This document shows, one piece after another, positions 1 to 9,572 of a DNA stretch of 64,000 nucleotides. Numbering within the stretch: the stretch's first letter is position 1; each line of letters begins with the position of its first letter. The notes below the pieces were generated by a model. It saw nothing but the letters and a program-made list of their open reading frames with translations, ran no database searches and was not told the origin of the DNA. A program made the position numbers and the translations under genes. The stretch comes from Pieris napi. Its lineage: Eukaryota > Arthropoda > Insecta > Lepidoptera > Pieridae. The DNA lies in assembly GCF_905475465.1 (NCBI RefSeq), contig NC_062237.1:12076501-12140500 (forward strand). Direction: 5' to 3'.

Positions 1-265
1 ACGTGACCACAAGTTTTCGACATAAGCGCTACAGATTTTGAAAGTAAGATCATATAAAATATCTAAATTGGGACCAAAAATCAATATTCAAGTCGGTAAA
101 TCGCTATCGCCACAGAATGTTACAGTGTAAGGGCGCTGGTACCGGAGAAAAAGACAATGAGAATTGGCTTTCGTTTATGAACAATAATTTTACACTTACT
201 GTAAGATCTACGTATCCCAAAGATCAAAGTCCAATTGTAATATTTTCCCATACGTATGATGTTTT

Positions 266-335
266 CATATAAATAAGGTAAAATAACGGTGCGTTTGAGT
301 TACGGGTTTTCGTTACGTCAGTATTACGACAAATA
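266..335 (+). promoter_or_regulatory. Putative promoter region of A1
   Basis: A TATA-like TATAAATAAGG (268-278) is followed about 35 bases later by TTACGTCAGTATTACGAC (313-330), which contains a CRE/ATF-like TTACGTCA and an arthropod initiator-like TCAGT. Both blocks are kept upstream of nearly all peptide genes in the window. The start site itself is not proven. Confidence 0.45.
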
Positions 336-402
336 CTGACTCACAAATGACTTAAATATTCAAGCCGCATAGAAGTTGCTCCAAACGAGTTCTTAGCTAA
401 CG

Positions 403-729
403 ATGAAGACGTGTGTTCTGTTGTTCACCTGCTTTGCGATCGTTCAATCGCGGCACATCGATTCAATTGAATCGAGTAGTGTGAAAGTGATCCATAGAAA
501 GATAGATAGTGTAGACTTAAGTCTCCATGAAATGAAATCGAAACCTTTACATAAATTTGATTATGCGTTTGTGAATTCGGATATATTGGAGAAGTTGAAA
601 AAGTATAGAGATTTAAAAGTGATTTTTGAGAAATCAAATAAGCTTTCAAGAAAGAAGAGATCGGGTATTCTACTAGGAAGATGTGCCAGAGGTTATAGGA
701 GATTAGGGATTAGTTGCAGGAAACTTTAA
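403..729 (+). CDS. A1: secreted cationic cytokine-like peptide precursor (type A)
   Basis: 108-residue precursor. Residues 1-16 are a hydrophobic signal peptide (MKTCVLLFTCFAIVQS). Residues 17-82 form a charged propeptide without cysteine. RKKR at 83-86 is a furin-type site that would release a 22-residue amide-free peptide (87-108), net charge about +6, with Cys94 and Cys105. The spacing Cys-x2-Gly-x4-Gly-x2-Cys-Arg fits the pattern known for insect growth-blocking/ENF-like cytokines, so a hemolymph signalling or antimicrobial role is inferred from motif and architecture only. The start is the only Met before the signal peptide and has the context AACGATGA. The TAA stop is followed at once by a splice donor. 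This copy differs from the other A genes at Glu43 (Val elsewhere) and Tyr54 (Asp elsewhere), both in the propeptide. Confidence 0.88.
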   Translation: MKTCVLLFTCFAIVQSRHIDSIESSSVKVIHRKIDSVDLSLHEMKSKPLHKFDYAFVNSDILEKLKKYRDLKVIFEKSNKLSRKKRSGILLGRCARGYRRLGISCRKL

Positions 730-1302
730 GTGAGTATTTTTTATTTTATTTCGTATTTTTCTGAGAAGTAAGAACCTGAGTACATCAAATTACGAGTCAA
801 TTAAAATTATATTTTATCAGAATAACTTCTGAATATGGTCGAAACAATATTGTTTCGGGTTGTAAAGCAGATAGAAAAAAAACATGTGTGTGGTACCTAC
901 TTATGTACACGCGTTAGAAGTTATACTTCTTTGACGTGACAAGATAAAAATCATTTTAAATTTTTTATCTTTCGCATTTTTCTACGTTTTTAGAAAAAAA
1001 CACACTAACAATAGAAAAAAGGTATTTAATACATTTAAATTTTTATTATACAGCATTATCTAGTTAAATAAAGTTTATTTAAATACTTATAACAAAACAA
1101 TTATATCTACATAATTAAAGAAATTGACATTTTTCATTTAAAATGTTCACAGGGTGTCGGTTTTTTGAAGTAAAACTTCAAAAATATTTCCTTGCAAAAG
1201 AAGTAAAACTTCAAAAATATTTCCTTGCAACACACCTTATTGGACTAAACAGTCCTTCAAAATAATATTAAAAAAAACTAACAAATTATTATTTTCTTAC
1301 AG
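730..1302 (+). other. 3'UTR intron of A1
   Basis: Donor TAA|GTGAGTAT directly abuts the stop codon; acceptor TTATTTTCTTACAG precedes ATGTGGAACTTC. The intron holds a repeat of Lepidoptera type (about 886-1235). In this copy only, its end is replaced by a 33-bp tandem duplication of GAAGTAAAACTTCAAAAA (1167-1199 and 1200-1230). Confidence 0.6.
886..1235 (+). repeat. MITE-like repeat inside A1 intron
   Basis: Starts near TACACGCGTTAGAAGTTATAC and ends near AAGAAGTAAAACTTC. The same end blocks flank a copy downstream of each C gene (for example 11985-12490), so this is a mobile or repeated family, not gene-specific intron sequence. Confidence 0.45.
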
Positions 1303-1500
1303 ATGTGGAACTTCTCATCAGTCTCTTTCTAGTCAAATTATTACGCTTCACCTACAACTATTTTAATTTATTGAATTTTTATTGTTTAGTATTACGACAA
1401 TACTTATCTTGAAGATTTGTTTTAGTACATTGCTATTGATTAAAATATCCAAAATAGCTTATATGTTAACAGGTATAATTTAAAAATAAAATTAATGTTT
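1303..1500 (+). other. 3'UTR exon 2 of A1
   Basis: ATGTGGAACTTCTCATCAGT onward aligns by eye with the B and C second exons (shared CTTCTAGTCA..TTA..ACGC.TCA). AATAAA at 1485-1490 is a candidate polyadenylation signal. No coding capacity is expected, because the stop lies in exon 1. Confidence 0.45.
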
Positions 1501-2029
1501 GTAATACCAGCGTACAAAAACTGTAATTATATAGTAAATTCTTATTATTTACTAGTTTAAATTGACATTTAAATACCATTTCAATGTTAAATATGGGCCT
1601 TAGACTTAAGTGGAGATTATTATCTTAAGACGGATCTGGTAAAACCAGAAAAGTCAAAATTCTCGTTAGAATCTATTGTGATTTACCAATAAGCTGCTAA
1701 AGTTAAACACAAAGCTAAAAACTTAAATATTACTAAACCTCGCTATGTTGAAAATTGTGTGATAGGCATTATTTTGTGTAGTACTTACGTGTTTTTGTTA
1801 TAATTAATAATTAAAATACAATAAATAAATAAAATGTGACCTTTTATTATTTTTTCAAAATTAGAATTGTATTATGGGAGAGTTGGCATTCACCAGATAT
1901 TAAACTAGATTAATCACAAATCTGTTTCAATGATTATTATGTGTCCATAGGCAAATAATTGATAAACCTTGCACGAAATACGTCAATTGTCAAGTCCGAC
2001 TCGCAATTATTTTTCATCGTATGAATTTA
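1501..2029. other. A-B intergenic, nothing recognised
   Basis: AT-rich sequence without a supportable ORF, RNA or repeat boundary. Collinear in all four units. Confidence 0.5.
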
Positions 2030-2530
2030 TTTATTTATTTAAGTTCAACAGGTCATATATAATCGTATATCTACAGTATATGTTACAAGCTATCTTAAAA
2101 TATATGACAATTACGGTAAACATAAAAGATAGAAAAATTTAAAAGAGATTTAGATTTTTTTACCAACAATAAGCAAATAATGTTTTCCTAGTAAACAACG
2201 GATTTAGGCACTTAATAATGGTTTTATTTAATACACAGAACGCTCCCGTTTGATAATAGGCTGTACCTAAAAAGAAATAGGGATGTGGTCGTAGATCGCC
2301 AGACGCAATTTGCAAGCAGACTTTATATATAATAAATTAAACAGGCTGCTTAACATCTACCCGCTCACCATCTACAATGCTAAGATACGAGTAAAGGATT
2401 GGCTTTTGAGCATACCTTGCGCATTGTTAGAGATGCTTCTGAAACCTAGTATGTAGTTACACACCTTTTCATTCACTCACTGACTCACTCGCTTACACAT
2501 TTGCACCTACACACTCACTTATGCACTCAG
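2030..2530 (-). repeat. Possible LINE 3' tail and CACTCACT-rich tract
   Basis: TTTATTTATTTATTTAAGTTCAACAGG (2028 onward), read on the minus strand, resembles a non-LTR 3' end with an (AAAT)n tail. Units 3 and 4 lack about 75 bp here. At 2465-2520 there is a low-complexity CACTCACTGACTCACTC tract. No protein motif survives; the call is tentative. Confidence 0.3.
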
Positions 2531-3084
2531 GTGTGTTGATAATTGTTGTAAAGTAAATTAAATAAAACATGTAATTAGATTTTATATAAATACATCTTAA
2601 GGAATTATATTTAAGTTTGTTAAGGAAGAGCTGGGAACCCTGACACAGGTATTTCTTACTTAAAAGGGTTCCCAAATCTTCACACATTGTAGTGCATCTA
2701 CTTGAAATGAATAAATACATTTTTTATTTGTTATCCTGCACTGGTATTTACGCTATGTTTTATAAAACATAAGTTTTATAGCAAATCTCACCACATATTT
2801 ACCAACTTTTAGCGAATCCAAGCCTTTTATTATTTAATTTCTAAACTGGATGAATGGTAACATTGACAAATGTTTATGTTCGTTCGTTTATATTCATTCA
2901 CCCAACTCCTAATTCGTTTGGATACACTTGTAATAGCTGACACTATGTTCTATCCTTAGTTTGTGATATTTTTTGGAAGAAATAATATATAAGTGTGCTC
3001 TGTGTATGACTCACAATAAACTGATATTTATCTACGGTAATTAAATGGTAGACTTTACAAGTTATATCAAAAGAGTGAGTGTTA

Positions 3085-3335
3085 TCTATACTAATATTAT
3101 AAAGAGAAAAGATTTGTAAGTAAAGTATGTTTGTAACGAATTGGCTCAAAAAGTACTAGGCCGATTTTAAAAAAATTTACACCTTTTGAATGCTACCTTA
3201 TTACTGATTAATATAGGTAATTTTAATTGCAAAAAAAATAAGAACCCCAACTAAAACTACAACAATGTTACCCAAGGTGTAAAAAAAAACGCCTATGAAA
3301 TATATTTCATCGCATCCGCTGCGAAAACTAAAGTA
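3085..3335 (+). mobile_element. Helitron 5' fragment upstream of B1
   Basis: Begins TCTATACTAATATTATAAAG after an A and contains GGCTCAAAAAGTACTAGGCCG, the usual 5' portion of a common lepidopteran non-autonomous Helitron. The CTAG 3' end is missing; the copy stops near an (AATC)n tract. Confidence 0.6.
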
Positions 3336-3374
3336 AAGTAAAGTAAAAAATCAATCAATCAATCAAAAATCATC

Positions 3375-3620
3375 ACAACTCTAGTTAATGATTAAATATT
3401 ATTAAATTTTCTCTAATTTATTGTTTAGGCAATATGTATATTTTACGTAACATTTATTATTTAATTTTTCGGCCATCTTGTTTATAGTTATATGTTATCT
3501 CATGAAATGGTCTTTTTTAACATACTATATGGCACCACATATTCTATTCCACTATGTTTTTAAAATATCCTATCAATGTCTACAAATTATAAAATATTTG
3601 TATGTACTCTCATTATGTTA
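3375..3620 (+). pseudogene. Relic of a B/C-type 3'UTR intron upstream of B1
   Basis: AACTCTAGTTAATGATTAAA..TTTTCTCTAATTTAT..TTCGGCCATCTTG..ATCCTATCAATGTC matches, in order, the intron of the B gene (4926-5190) and the C gene (11138-11400). No peptide exon is attached. It is best read as the remains of a lost paralogue; a repeat inserted several times is the alternative. Confidence 0.5.
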
Positions 3621-3900
3621 TTAAAGTCATTATTACTAATAAGGAATCCCGTTGTATATCAATTAGCGAACTCCTCACATGTAATTCAGTTAAGAAAAGT
3701 CCTTACAAAAAGTACTCCAAATTATTAGAAAATACCACCTTTGAAAATTACAGTTCCAAGTTCTTTAATGAGCTAGGTTAAGATTTAGGGGCTTAACTTA
3801 TAATTCTAATATCTACACATATTGTGGGACAATTACAATTAATTATGATTTCATCACATCACGACTACACAGTTTTCCTATTTAAATATGGAGGATAAAA
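3621..3900 (+). pseudogene. Unidentified coding-like relic
   Basis: The frame starting at AAGGAATCCCGTTGT reads ESRCISISELL and later KLLENTTFENY. The region upstream of the C genes (9835-10060) encodes a diverged version with one stop (KLLENMTFENYYPKFYNKLDE). No family was recognised. Confidence 0.3.
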
Positions 3901-4009
3901 TACAAATATACATAGATAAACGTATAATTACTTTGATATTTCTTTAGCAATACATGTTTTAATTTAACTATCGTTTATAATAATCATGATTTCATATTAA
4001 TGTTACAAT

Positions 4010-4130
4010 ACTTTAAAGGCCGGCAACGCACTCGCGAGCCCTCTGGCATTGAGAGTGCCTAGGCATGGAGAGTGCCCATGGGTACATTTTTTTAACTGAA
4101 AAATATCCCATATATCTGCTTCCCGCACCC
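4010..4130 (+). repeat. Lepidopteran interspersed repeat (GGCCGGCAACGCACTCGCGAG)
   Basis: TTTAAAGGCCGGCAACGCACTC..CTCTGGCATTGAGAGTG is a widely seen lepidopteran repeat block. It sits about 400 bp upstream of every B and C gene and is more complete in the C copies. Confidence 0.6.
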
Positions 4131-4333
4131 ATCAAATCTTCGTACTATCATGTTTAGGATTAAATCAAGGGCAGATAAAAATATGCGTACTAAATTAAAC
4201 AAAGTTAAGTGTGTAGTGCTAAATATATAATGTATCCTATTGTTTTAAACCCCATTTTCACCTGATTTTAGATTTGTATTATGTTTGGCGTTTGGCCACT
4301 ATGACTGTTGTTGTAATACGTGTTGTCCTTTAT

Positions 4334-4400
4334 CCAAATAAGGTAATTTTACGATGCGTTAGAGCTGCGATTTTCATTACGTCAGTATTACGACAAATAT
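4334..4400 (+). promoter_or_regulatory. Putative promoter region of B1
   Basis: CCAAATAAGGTAATTTT, then TTACGTCAGTATTACGAC at 4377-4394. A 13-bp insertion (near TAATACGTGTTG) just upstream is unique to this copy. Confidence 0.4.
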
Positions 4401-4460
4401 AAGCTCATAAATAGCTTAAATATTGAAGAGGTCTGTTCAGACGAGTTTTAAACGCTCACA

Positions 4461-4814
4461 ATGAAGACGTGTGTTCTGTTATTTTCCTGCCTTGCGATCG
4501 TTCAATCGCGGAACATCGGTTCAATTGAATCGAGTACTGTGAAAGTGATCCATAGAAAGATAGATAGTGTAGACTTAAGTCTACAAGAAATGAAATCGGA
4601 ACCTTTACATAAATTTGATGATGCGTTTGTGAAATCGGATTTATTGGAGAAGATGAGAAAGTATAGAGATTTAAATGTGGTTGTTGAGTCTTCGGGTACA
4701 AAGAAGCTATTAAGAAGGAAGAGATTCGGTATAGTTGAAGGGAAATGTGCAAAGGGTCAAAAAAGATATTTCGTTAAGTGTATCAAATTCTGTAAGAAAA
4801 ACAGAAAAAACTGA
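4461..4814 (+). CDS. B1: secreted three-cysteine cationic peptide precursor (type B)
   Basis: 117 residues: signal peptide 1-16 ending VQS, propeptide 17-84, RRKR at 85-88, mature peptide 89-117 (29 residues, net about +9). Mature cysteines are 96, 107 and 111, giving Cys-x10-Cys-x3-Cys; the start FGIVEGKC resembles stress-responsive peptides. The second Gly of the cytokine pattern is absent and the tail CKKNRKN is very basic. With three cysteines and none in the propeptide, one thiol is left unpaired, so a dimer or a free Cys is possible. Its signal/propeptide start (LLFSCLAIVQS, SSTVKV) matches type C, whereas B2 and B4 match type A there, so this gene is a mosaic. Gly79 replaces the Asp of the other B/C copies. 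Confidence 0.88.
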   Translation: MKTCVLLFSCLAIVQSRNIGSIESSTVKVIHRKIDSVDLSLQEMKSEPLHKFDDAFVKSDLLEKMRKYRDLNVVVESSGTKKLLRRKRFGIVEGKCAKGQKRYFVKCIKFCKKNRKN

Positions 4815-4845
4815 GTTTTTATCAAAAACTATAACATACTTTAAT

Positions 4846-5273
4846 GTAAGTATTTTATCGTTTATAATTTTTCTTAGATAACGTAAGTAGTTAATAGCTA
4901 TTGTAATATTTTGGACAAACCAGAACTCTAGTTCATACTTATAAATACTTTTATTATTAAATTTTCTCTAATTTATCGTTCAGGCAATTTGTATGTTTTA
5001 CGAATCTAGCGATAGTTTTAGGAACGCAACATTTATTATTTAATTTTTCGGCCATCTTGGGTATACATAGTTATTTATTATCTGATGAAATGGTTTTTTT
5101 AAACATACTGTATGCACCACATATTCATTTACAAAAATTCAAAAATAAAAAAAAAATGTGTTTTTAAAATATCCTATCAATATCCATAAATTATAAAATA
5201 TATAATCTTAATTACATTCAACTCCTTTCCTCTTCTACAAATCTCTAACCAATTATTTATTATTTCTTTCCAG
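4846..5273 (+). other. 3'UTR intron of B1
   Basis: Donor TTTAAT|GTAAGTATT lies 31 nt after the TGA; acceptor TATTTCTTTCCAG precedes ATAATGATGGATGCC. Position and exon 2 sequence correspond to the A and C introns. Confidence 0.6.
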
Positions 5274-6108
5274 ATAATGATGGATGCCTCTGCAACCTTC
5301 TTCTAGTCATTATATCACGCCTCAGCTAGAACTATGTTAATTTATTTTATATTTATTGTGTAGTCATGACTGGGAATGTGTTTATAACATGTAGTTATTA
5401 TTATTATTTAATTATATTTATTTTTAAAGGTCATTTCATTAATAATTATTTAAATTTCAATTCCTCATTTAGTTAAAAGAAATTAGCGGTTAAATTACAA
5501 GTTGAAAAGGCTTTTTAGTTTTTGTCTCTTCTTTCTTTTTTCTTGCTCTTCTTATGTAGTATCTGTTCTATAAAGTGTACATTGACCGATTGATAACTGT
5601 GTTATTAACGTTGTATTTAAAAGGTGGTGATAAAAATCTATAATTTTAATTACTAAATAGTATTATTTTAATACTATCACACTAGGAGGTTGAACTGTAA
5701 CATTGGTTTACTTTAAGGTGATATACTTTTCTATGACCCAGGGGCCTACGAAGTTGGTCATCTGCAACACTAGGAGGCTTGCGAAGAAAAGAAAAGTATA
5801 TATAGTACATCTTCTTAAAGAAAGTGATATATACTTCTATAACATTACCCAACATATTTATTTGAACAATATTTAAGACAATTATTTCACACAAAAAAAA
5901 CTGCGAAATACCTACAACAAAAAAAGATATAAATTTTTGAAACCTCGCTGACAGAAAACATTCAAAAAACACAAAAAAAATATAACTCGAAAACTAAAAA
6001 TAATCGCGGAATGTGAGGAATCCAAAAAAAAGTTATTGACGTCACTAGTTGGACCAATCTGTGTATAGCAATATATATATTTAGAAATGGAAACCACAGC
6101 GCCATATA
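5274..6108. other. 3'UTR exon 2 of B1, then unassigned sequence
   Basis: Exon 2 starts ATAATGATGGATGCC and probably ends within the next 150 bases; no clean AATAAA is close by. The rest, up to the mariner, is collinear with unit 2. It holds a small inverted segment (AAGTATATAT..ATATATACTT, 5790-5840) but no recognised gene. Confidence 0.4.
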
Positions 6109-7392
6109 TTAGGTCCTTACATATGAAATTGGCGTTTTACGTTTTGTCCACTTTGACCTCAAATATCTCCTCTTTGGTTAAGAATTCCAAATCAAAATTT
6201 GTACAGCTATTTACTCATGTATTTGTGATTCGATGACCGTCATTCATTTGTTTTTTTCTTCTTTTTTTTTCTGTTTGCGTCACTCATTTTACAAAATGGA
6301 AAACTTAAAGTATCGCATTATTTACGAGTACGAGTTCCGCCGTGGCACTAGTGCTGCGGAAACGACTCGAAGGGTGAATGATGTGTATGGCGGTCATGTT
6401 GCAAAATAAAACACAGTTCGTTTTTGGTTCCAACGTTTTCGTTCTGGAAATTTCGACCTGCAGAACAAGCCCCGTGGACGGCCTGAGACCCAAGTTGATA
6501 ATGAAGTATTGAAGGCTATTGTGGAAGCGGATCCATCGCAAACCACGTCCGAGTTAGCTGCAGACTGCGGTGTTAGTCATAAAACTGTTTTAATTCACTT
6601 GAAGCAAATTGGGAAGATTAAAAAGCTTGAAAGATGAGTACCTCACGAATTGACTGAAGCAAACCGGCAAAAGTGCGTCGACTGCTGCGTTACATTACTG
6701 AACCGGCACAATAATGAAGGTATTTTAAACCGAATCATTACCTGAGATGAAAAATGGATTCTTTACAATAATCGGAAGCGCTCAGCACAATGGTTGGATC
6801 CTGGCCAGCCAGCGTAATCCTGCCCCAAGCGAAAATTAACCCCAAAAGTTACTTGTAAGCGTTTGGTGGACTAGTGCCGGTATTGTTCATTGCAGTTTTC
6901 TCAAATCTGACCAGACTATATCGGCTGATGTCTATTGTCAGCAATTGCAAACCATGATGGAAAAGCTAGCGGCTAAACAACCTAGGCTGGTCAATCGCTC
7001 TACGCCACTGCTACTTCACGACAACGCTAGACCACACACTGCACAACAGATGGCTACCAAATTAGAAGAGCTTCAATTGGAATGTCTAAGACATCCTCCG
7101 TACTCCCCGGACCTTGCTCCAACAGATTACCATTTTTTTTCGAAATTTGGACAACTTCTTGCAAGGGAAAAAATTTAACTCTGATGGGGCAGTCCAAATC
7201 GCCTTCACAGATTTTATTGATTCCCGTCCGACTGTTTTTTTTAGTAAAGGGATCAATGAACTACCTATGAGATGGCAAAAGGGCATACAAAACAATGGTT
7301 CATACTTTGATTAATTAAATATATTATATTTAAAAATATTCGACTTTTTGTTCCTCCCATACAAAACGCCAATTTCATATGTAAGGACCTAA
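6109..7392 (+). mobile_element. Mariner transposon, degenerate
   Basis: 1284 bp. Terminal inverted repeats start TTAGGTCCTTACATATG and end CATATGTAAGGACCTAA, flanked by TA duplications (6107-6108, 7393-7394). Unit 2 has the uninterrupted site (GCCATATAATTCAAAT near 25576), which confirms both ends. The length is normal for mariner. Confidence 0.93.
6296..7314 (+). pseudogene. Mariner transposase pseudogene
   Basis: The reading frame starts MENLKYRIIYEYEFRRG (N-terminal helix-turn-helix region). Later blocks carry the mariner signatures HDNARPHTA and YSPDLAPTDYHFF (third catalytic Asp region of D,D34D) and the C-terminal GSYFD. The gene is dead: in-frame stops at 6407, 6635, 6743 and 6815, and a net frame change before the HDNARPHTA part. 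The stop at 6743 falls in the ITxDE motif around the first-half catalytic Asp. It belongs to the mellifera/cecropia-like mariners by general appearance; the subfamily is not certain. Confidence 0.88.
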
Positions 7393-7394
7393 TA

Positions 7395-8287
7395 ATTCAA
7401 ATAATTAACTTAATAGTGGATTAGACGGATCTTTTTATGAAAATTAAAAAATCGTTAGAATAGAATTTGTGTAGTGGATTTTATTACAAATTGTCCTTAC
7501 ATCCTAGCTATCAAAATGAGATTAACATTTGACACGTGACGGATACTTGACAAAAATCTCGTAAAGGTTCGCGAATTGCAATGCTCTTTCTACAGTAGTG
7601 GTTAGCAGAGTCCCGGTATGCCACTTCTTCGGAGGTCCTGTGATGAAATCGAAGATGAATCTTTCTTAAAAACCCATGACACCTCAGCAAAGTCTTTGCC
7701 CCACTAAAAAGTATCAAGACCGCCGTGCCAATCCGTCGCTCAGGACTCAGGTCAAATGAAAATGGCTAAAAAATATGTATATAAGAGTTTTAATATTAAT
7801 AATTATGATTAATAAAACAAATGAAACGTTCAATTGGATTTATTGTGAACAAGAGTAGAATTGAGATACTTTCAGACAATTTAAAATACTGGCCCTCGCT
7901 CAAAAGACACCAAATACAGCCTCTTAAAACATCCACTACTTAATTTAATTTCTGTTTACAATGTACTAATTAAAACACCAAGTCTAGTCTGTACAATTAT
8001 TTAAAGTAAAATAAATAATTATAATTAATAATTCTAATTTAGCGACAATTATCTGTCATTGTCATCAATTATAGGCCATAGCTTTCGCTAGTATCCAATT
8101 TGGACCCCTACATATTCCAAGTACTTAGCAACTCCAACGTTGCCTCGGTCAACTAAAAAATTGACTTACTTGATACAGCTTTGACTAGAAAACAATAATG
8201 ATGAAACTAAAATTCAAAATTACTCGGTTTTATTAAAATTTAGTGTCTTTTGTGCCAGACCTTTTTAAGACCTTATTAATAATAATA
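7395..8287. other. Unassigned sequence after mariner
   Basis: Collinear with 25578-26477 of unit 2. It contains AT-rich stretches and a higher-GC part (7500-7745) with a broken minus-strand reading frame that was not identified. No RNA gene or repeat end could be supported. Confidence 0.4.
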
Positions 8288-8460
8288 CTTGAGTGGCGCT
8301 ATAACCCTGTATGGGGCTTGGCCAAAGTTCTTGCCATCTGTGCCTGACAAGTGTCAATTTTTGAGTCACAGACATGTCGGTATCCTCGCGATCTTTTCCT
8401 CTAGATTGAGAGGAAGTGTTTATTGAGCACATAGAAAAGAAAATCTAGGGTCGCTTAACT
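8288..8460 (-). mobile_element. SINE remnant (Lepidoptera tRNA-derived family), minus strand
   Basis: The minus strand reads CGAGGATACCGACATGTC, then CTTGTCAGGCACAGATGG and ends GGTTATAGCGCCACT, the tail order of the SINE that is better preserved at 29471-29705. The promoter head is lost. Confidence 0.45.
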
Positions 8461-8574
8461 AGTCTTTAAGACCTGATTAAAAGTTCTAGAACATCGTTTA
8501 TATAAATACACGTGCAGGCTGAGTTACTTTAAGAGATTTGTGACAAATTTACTGCCTTTTTCGATTCCTAACAA

Positions 8575-8770
8575 CCCATTTTTTTTCTCTCATCTCGATG
8601 CCATTCAGCAGTGAATCTTGTCCATTTCTCATGAAATGTCATGTGCCCGAACATCGCCATTTTAGCCACATCTTGTTTACTTTGTCTGCACTTACGTGAT
8701 CTATAAGAAGAAGTTACTCGCGGAACGCCAAACGCATTAGATGAATCCTTGTGTTAAAAAAGTTAGTATT
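8575..8770 (-). pseudogene. LINE C-terminal remnant, minus strand
   Basis: The minus-strand frame includes DVAKMAMFGHMTF and EKWTRFTAEWHRDERKK, a pattern typical of the last part of non-LTR retrotransposon polyproteins (GHM..EKW...EWhpRD). A second, better copy lies in unit 2 (30405-30600 and 30030-30240). Confidence 0.5.
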
Positions 8771-9349
8771 GAGAAATTTAATATCTATAAAATAATAATT
8801 GTAAAAATTAACACTAAGTAAAGAAGTCTTGTGTAAAAGTATATAGTAAATTAAATTAAATAAAAAATTTGAATAATTGTTAAGAAACAGATAAATAAAT
8901 AATTTTGGGCGGATTATTACGCTTTCGCGTGATAACATTCTATCTATTCAGTCGTAGTTGCACTCCGTTGTGAGTCGGTGACCGGTGAGCACTCAATTTA
9001 CGTTTGTACGTACGTTAAAGTATAAAAACGTATGTGCAAATGTGTAGTGTGTTATTTAATTTGTATGAAATATGTTGTCTGCACTTAACGACACTATATA
9101 ATTTAGCCAGATCTTTATCTTCCGCTAGCCAAAAACACCTGAAGTTACCGGTTTGGTGGTGTGCGGCTATTCACTCAAATCTGCTCGCAATCATTCACGG
9201 CCCTCGTTAACTTTTAATTTAATATCCTGCGCTGATATTTACGCTATGTTTTATAAAACACAAGTTTTATAACAAATCTCACCACATATTTAACCACTTT
9301 TAGCGAATCCAAGCATTTATGTACTTTAATTTCTAAACTGAATGTACTT
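8771..9349. other. Upstream block of C module
   Basis: From 9225 (TTTAATATCCTGCGCTGATATT) the sequence parallels 2735-2850 upstream of B1, showing that the B and C modules descend from one duplication. The first part has no recognised feature. Confidence 0.4.
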
Positions 9350-9572
9350 TACGTTCTAATCTTTTGTTTTTACTATTAATATCTTAAATATATCTTGCAG
9401 TTAAAATAAGGATCCCTACTAAAACTACAATAATGTTACCCAAGGTATAATCTCTTTCATCGCATGTGTCACGGTTAGAACAAAAAATATTCCACAATAT
9501 TAAAGAACATATAATTAACTACAAATTTTAAAAAAATGCCCACCCTTGCGTAGTCCAAGGACGAGCCGCTAG
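9350..9572 (+). mobile_element. Helitron 3' fragment upstream of C1
   Basis: Ends GACGAGCCGCTAG followed by T, the Helitron 3' terminus. The 5' part present in unit 2 (31493) is missing here, so the copy is deleted at its left side. Confidence 0.6.

Noticed and set aside
425..649. Minus-strand open frames of 74-98 codons opposite every peptide gene
   Set aside because: They mirror the conserved signal/propeptide coding strand, have no signal, domain or promoter, and are explained by codon use on the real strand.
5682..5972. 96-codon minus-strand frame after B1 (also 25157-25447)
   Set aside because: Low-complexity Phe/Ile composition, no domain, no support from splice or promoter signals.
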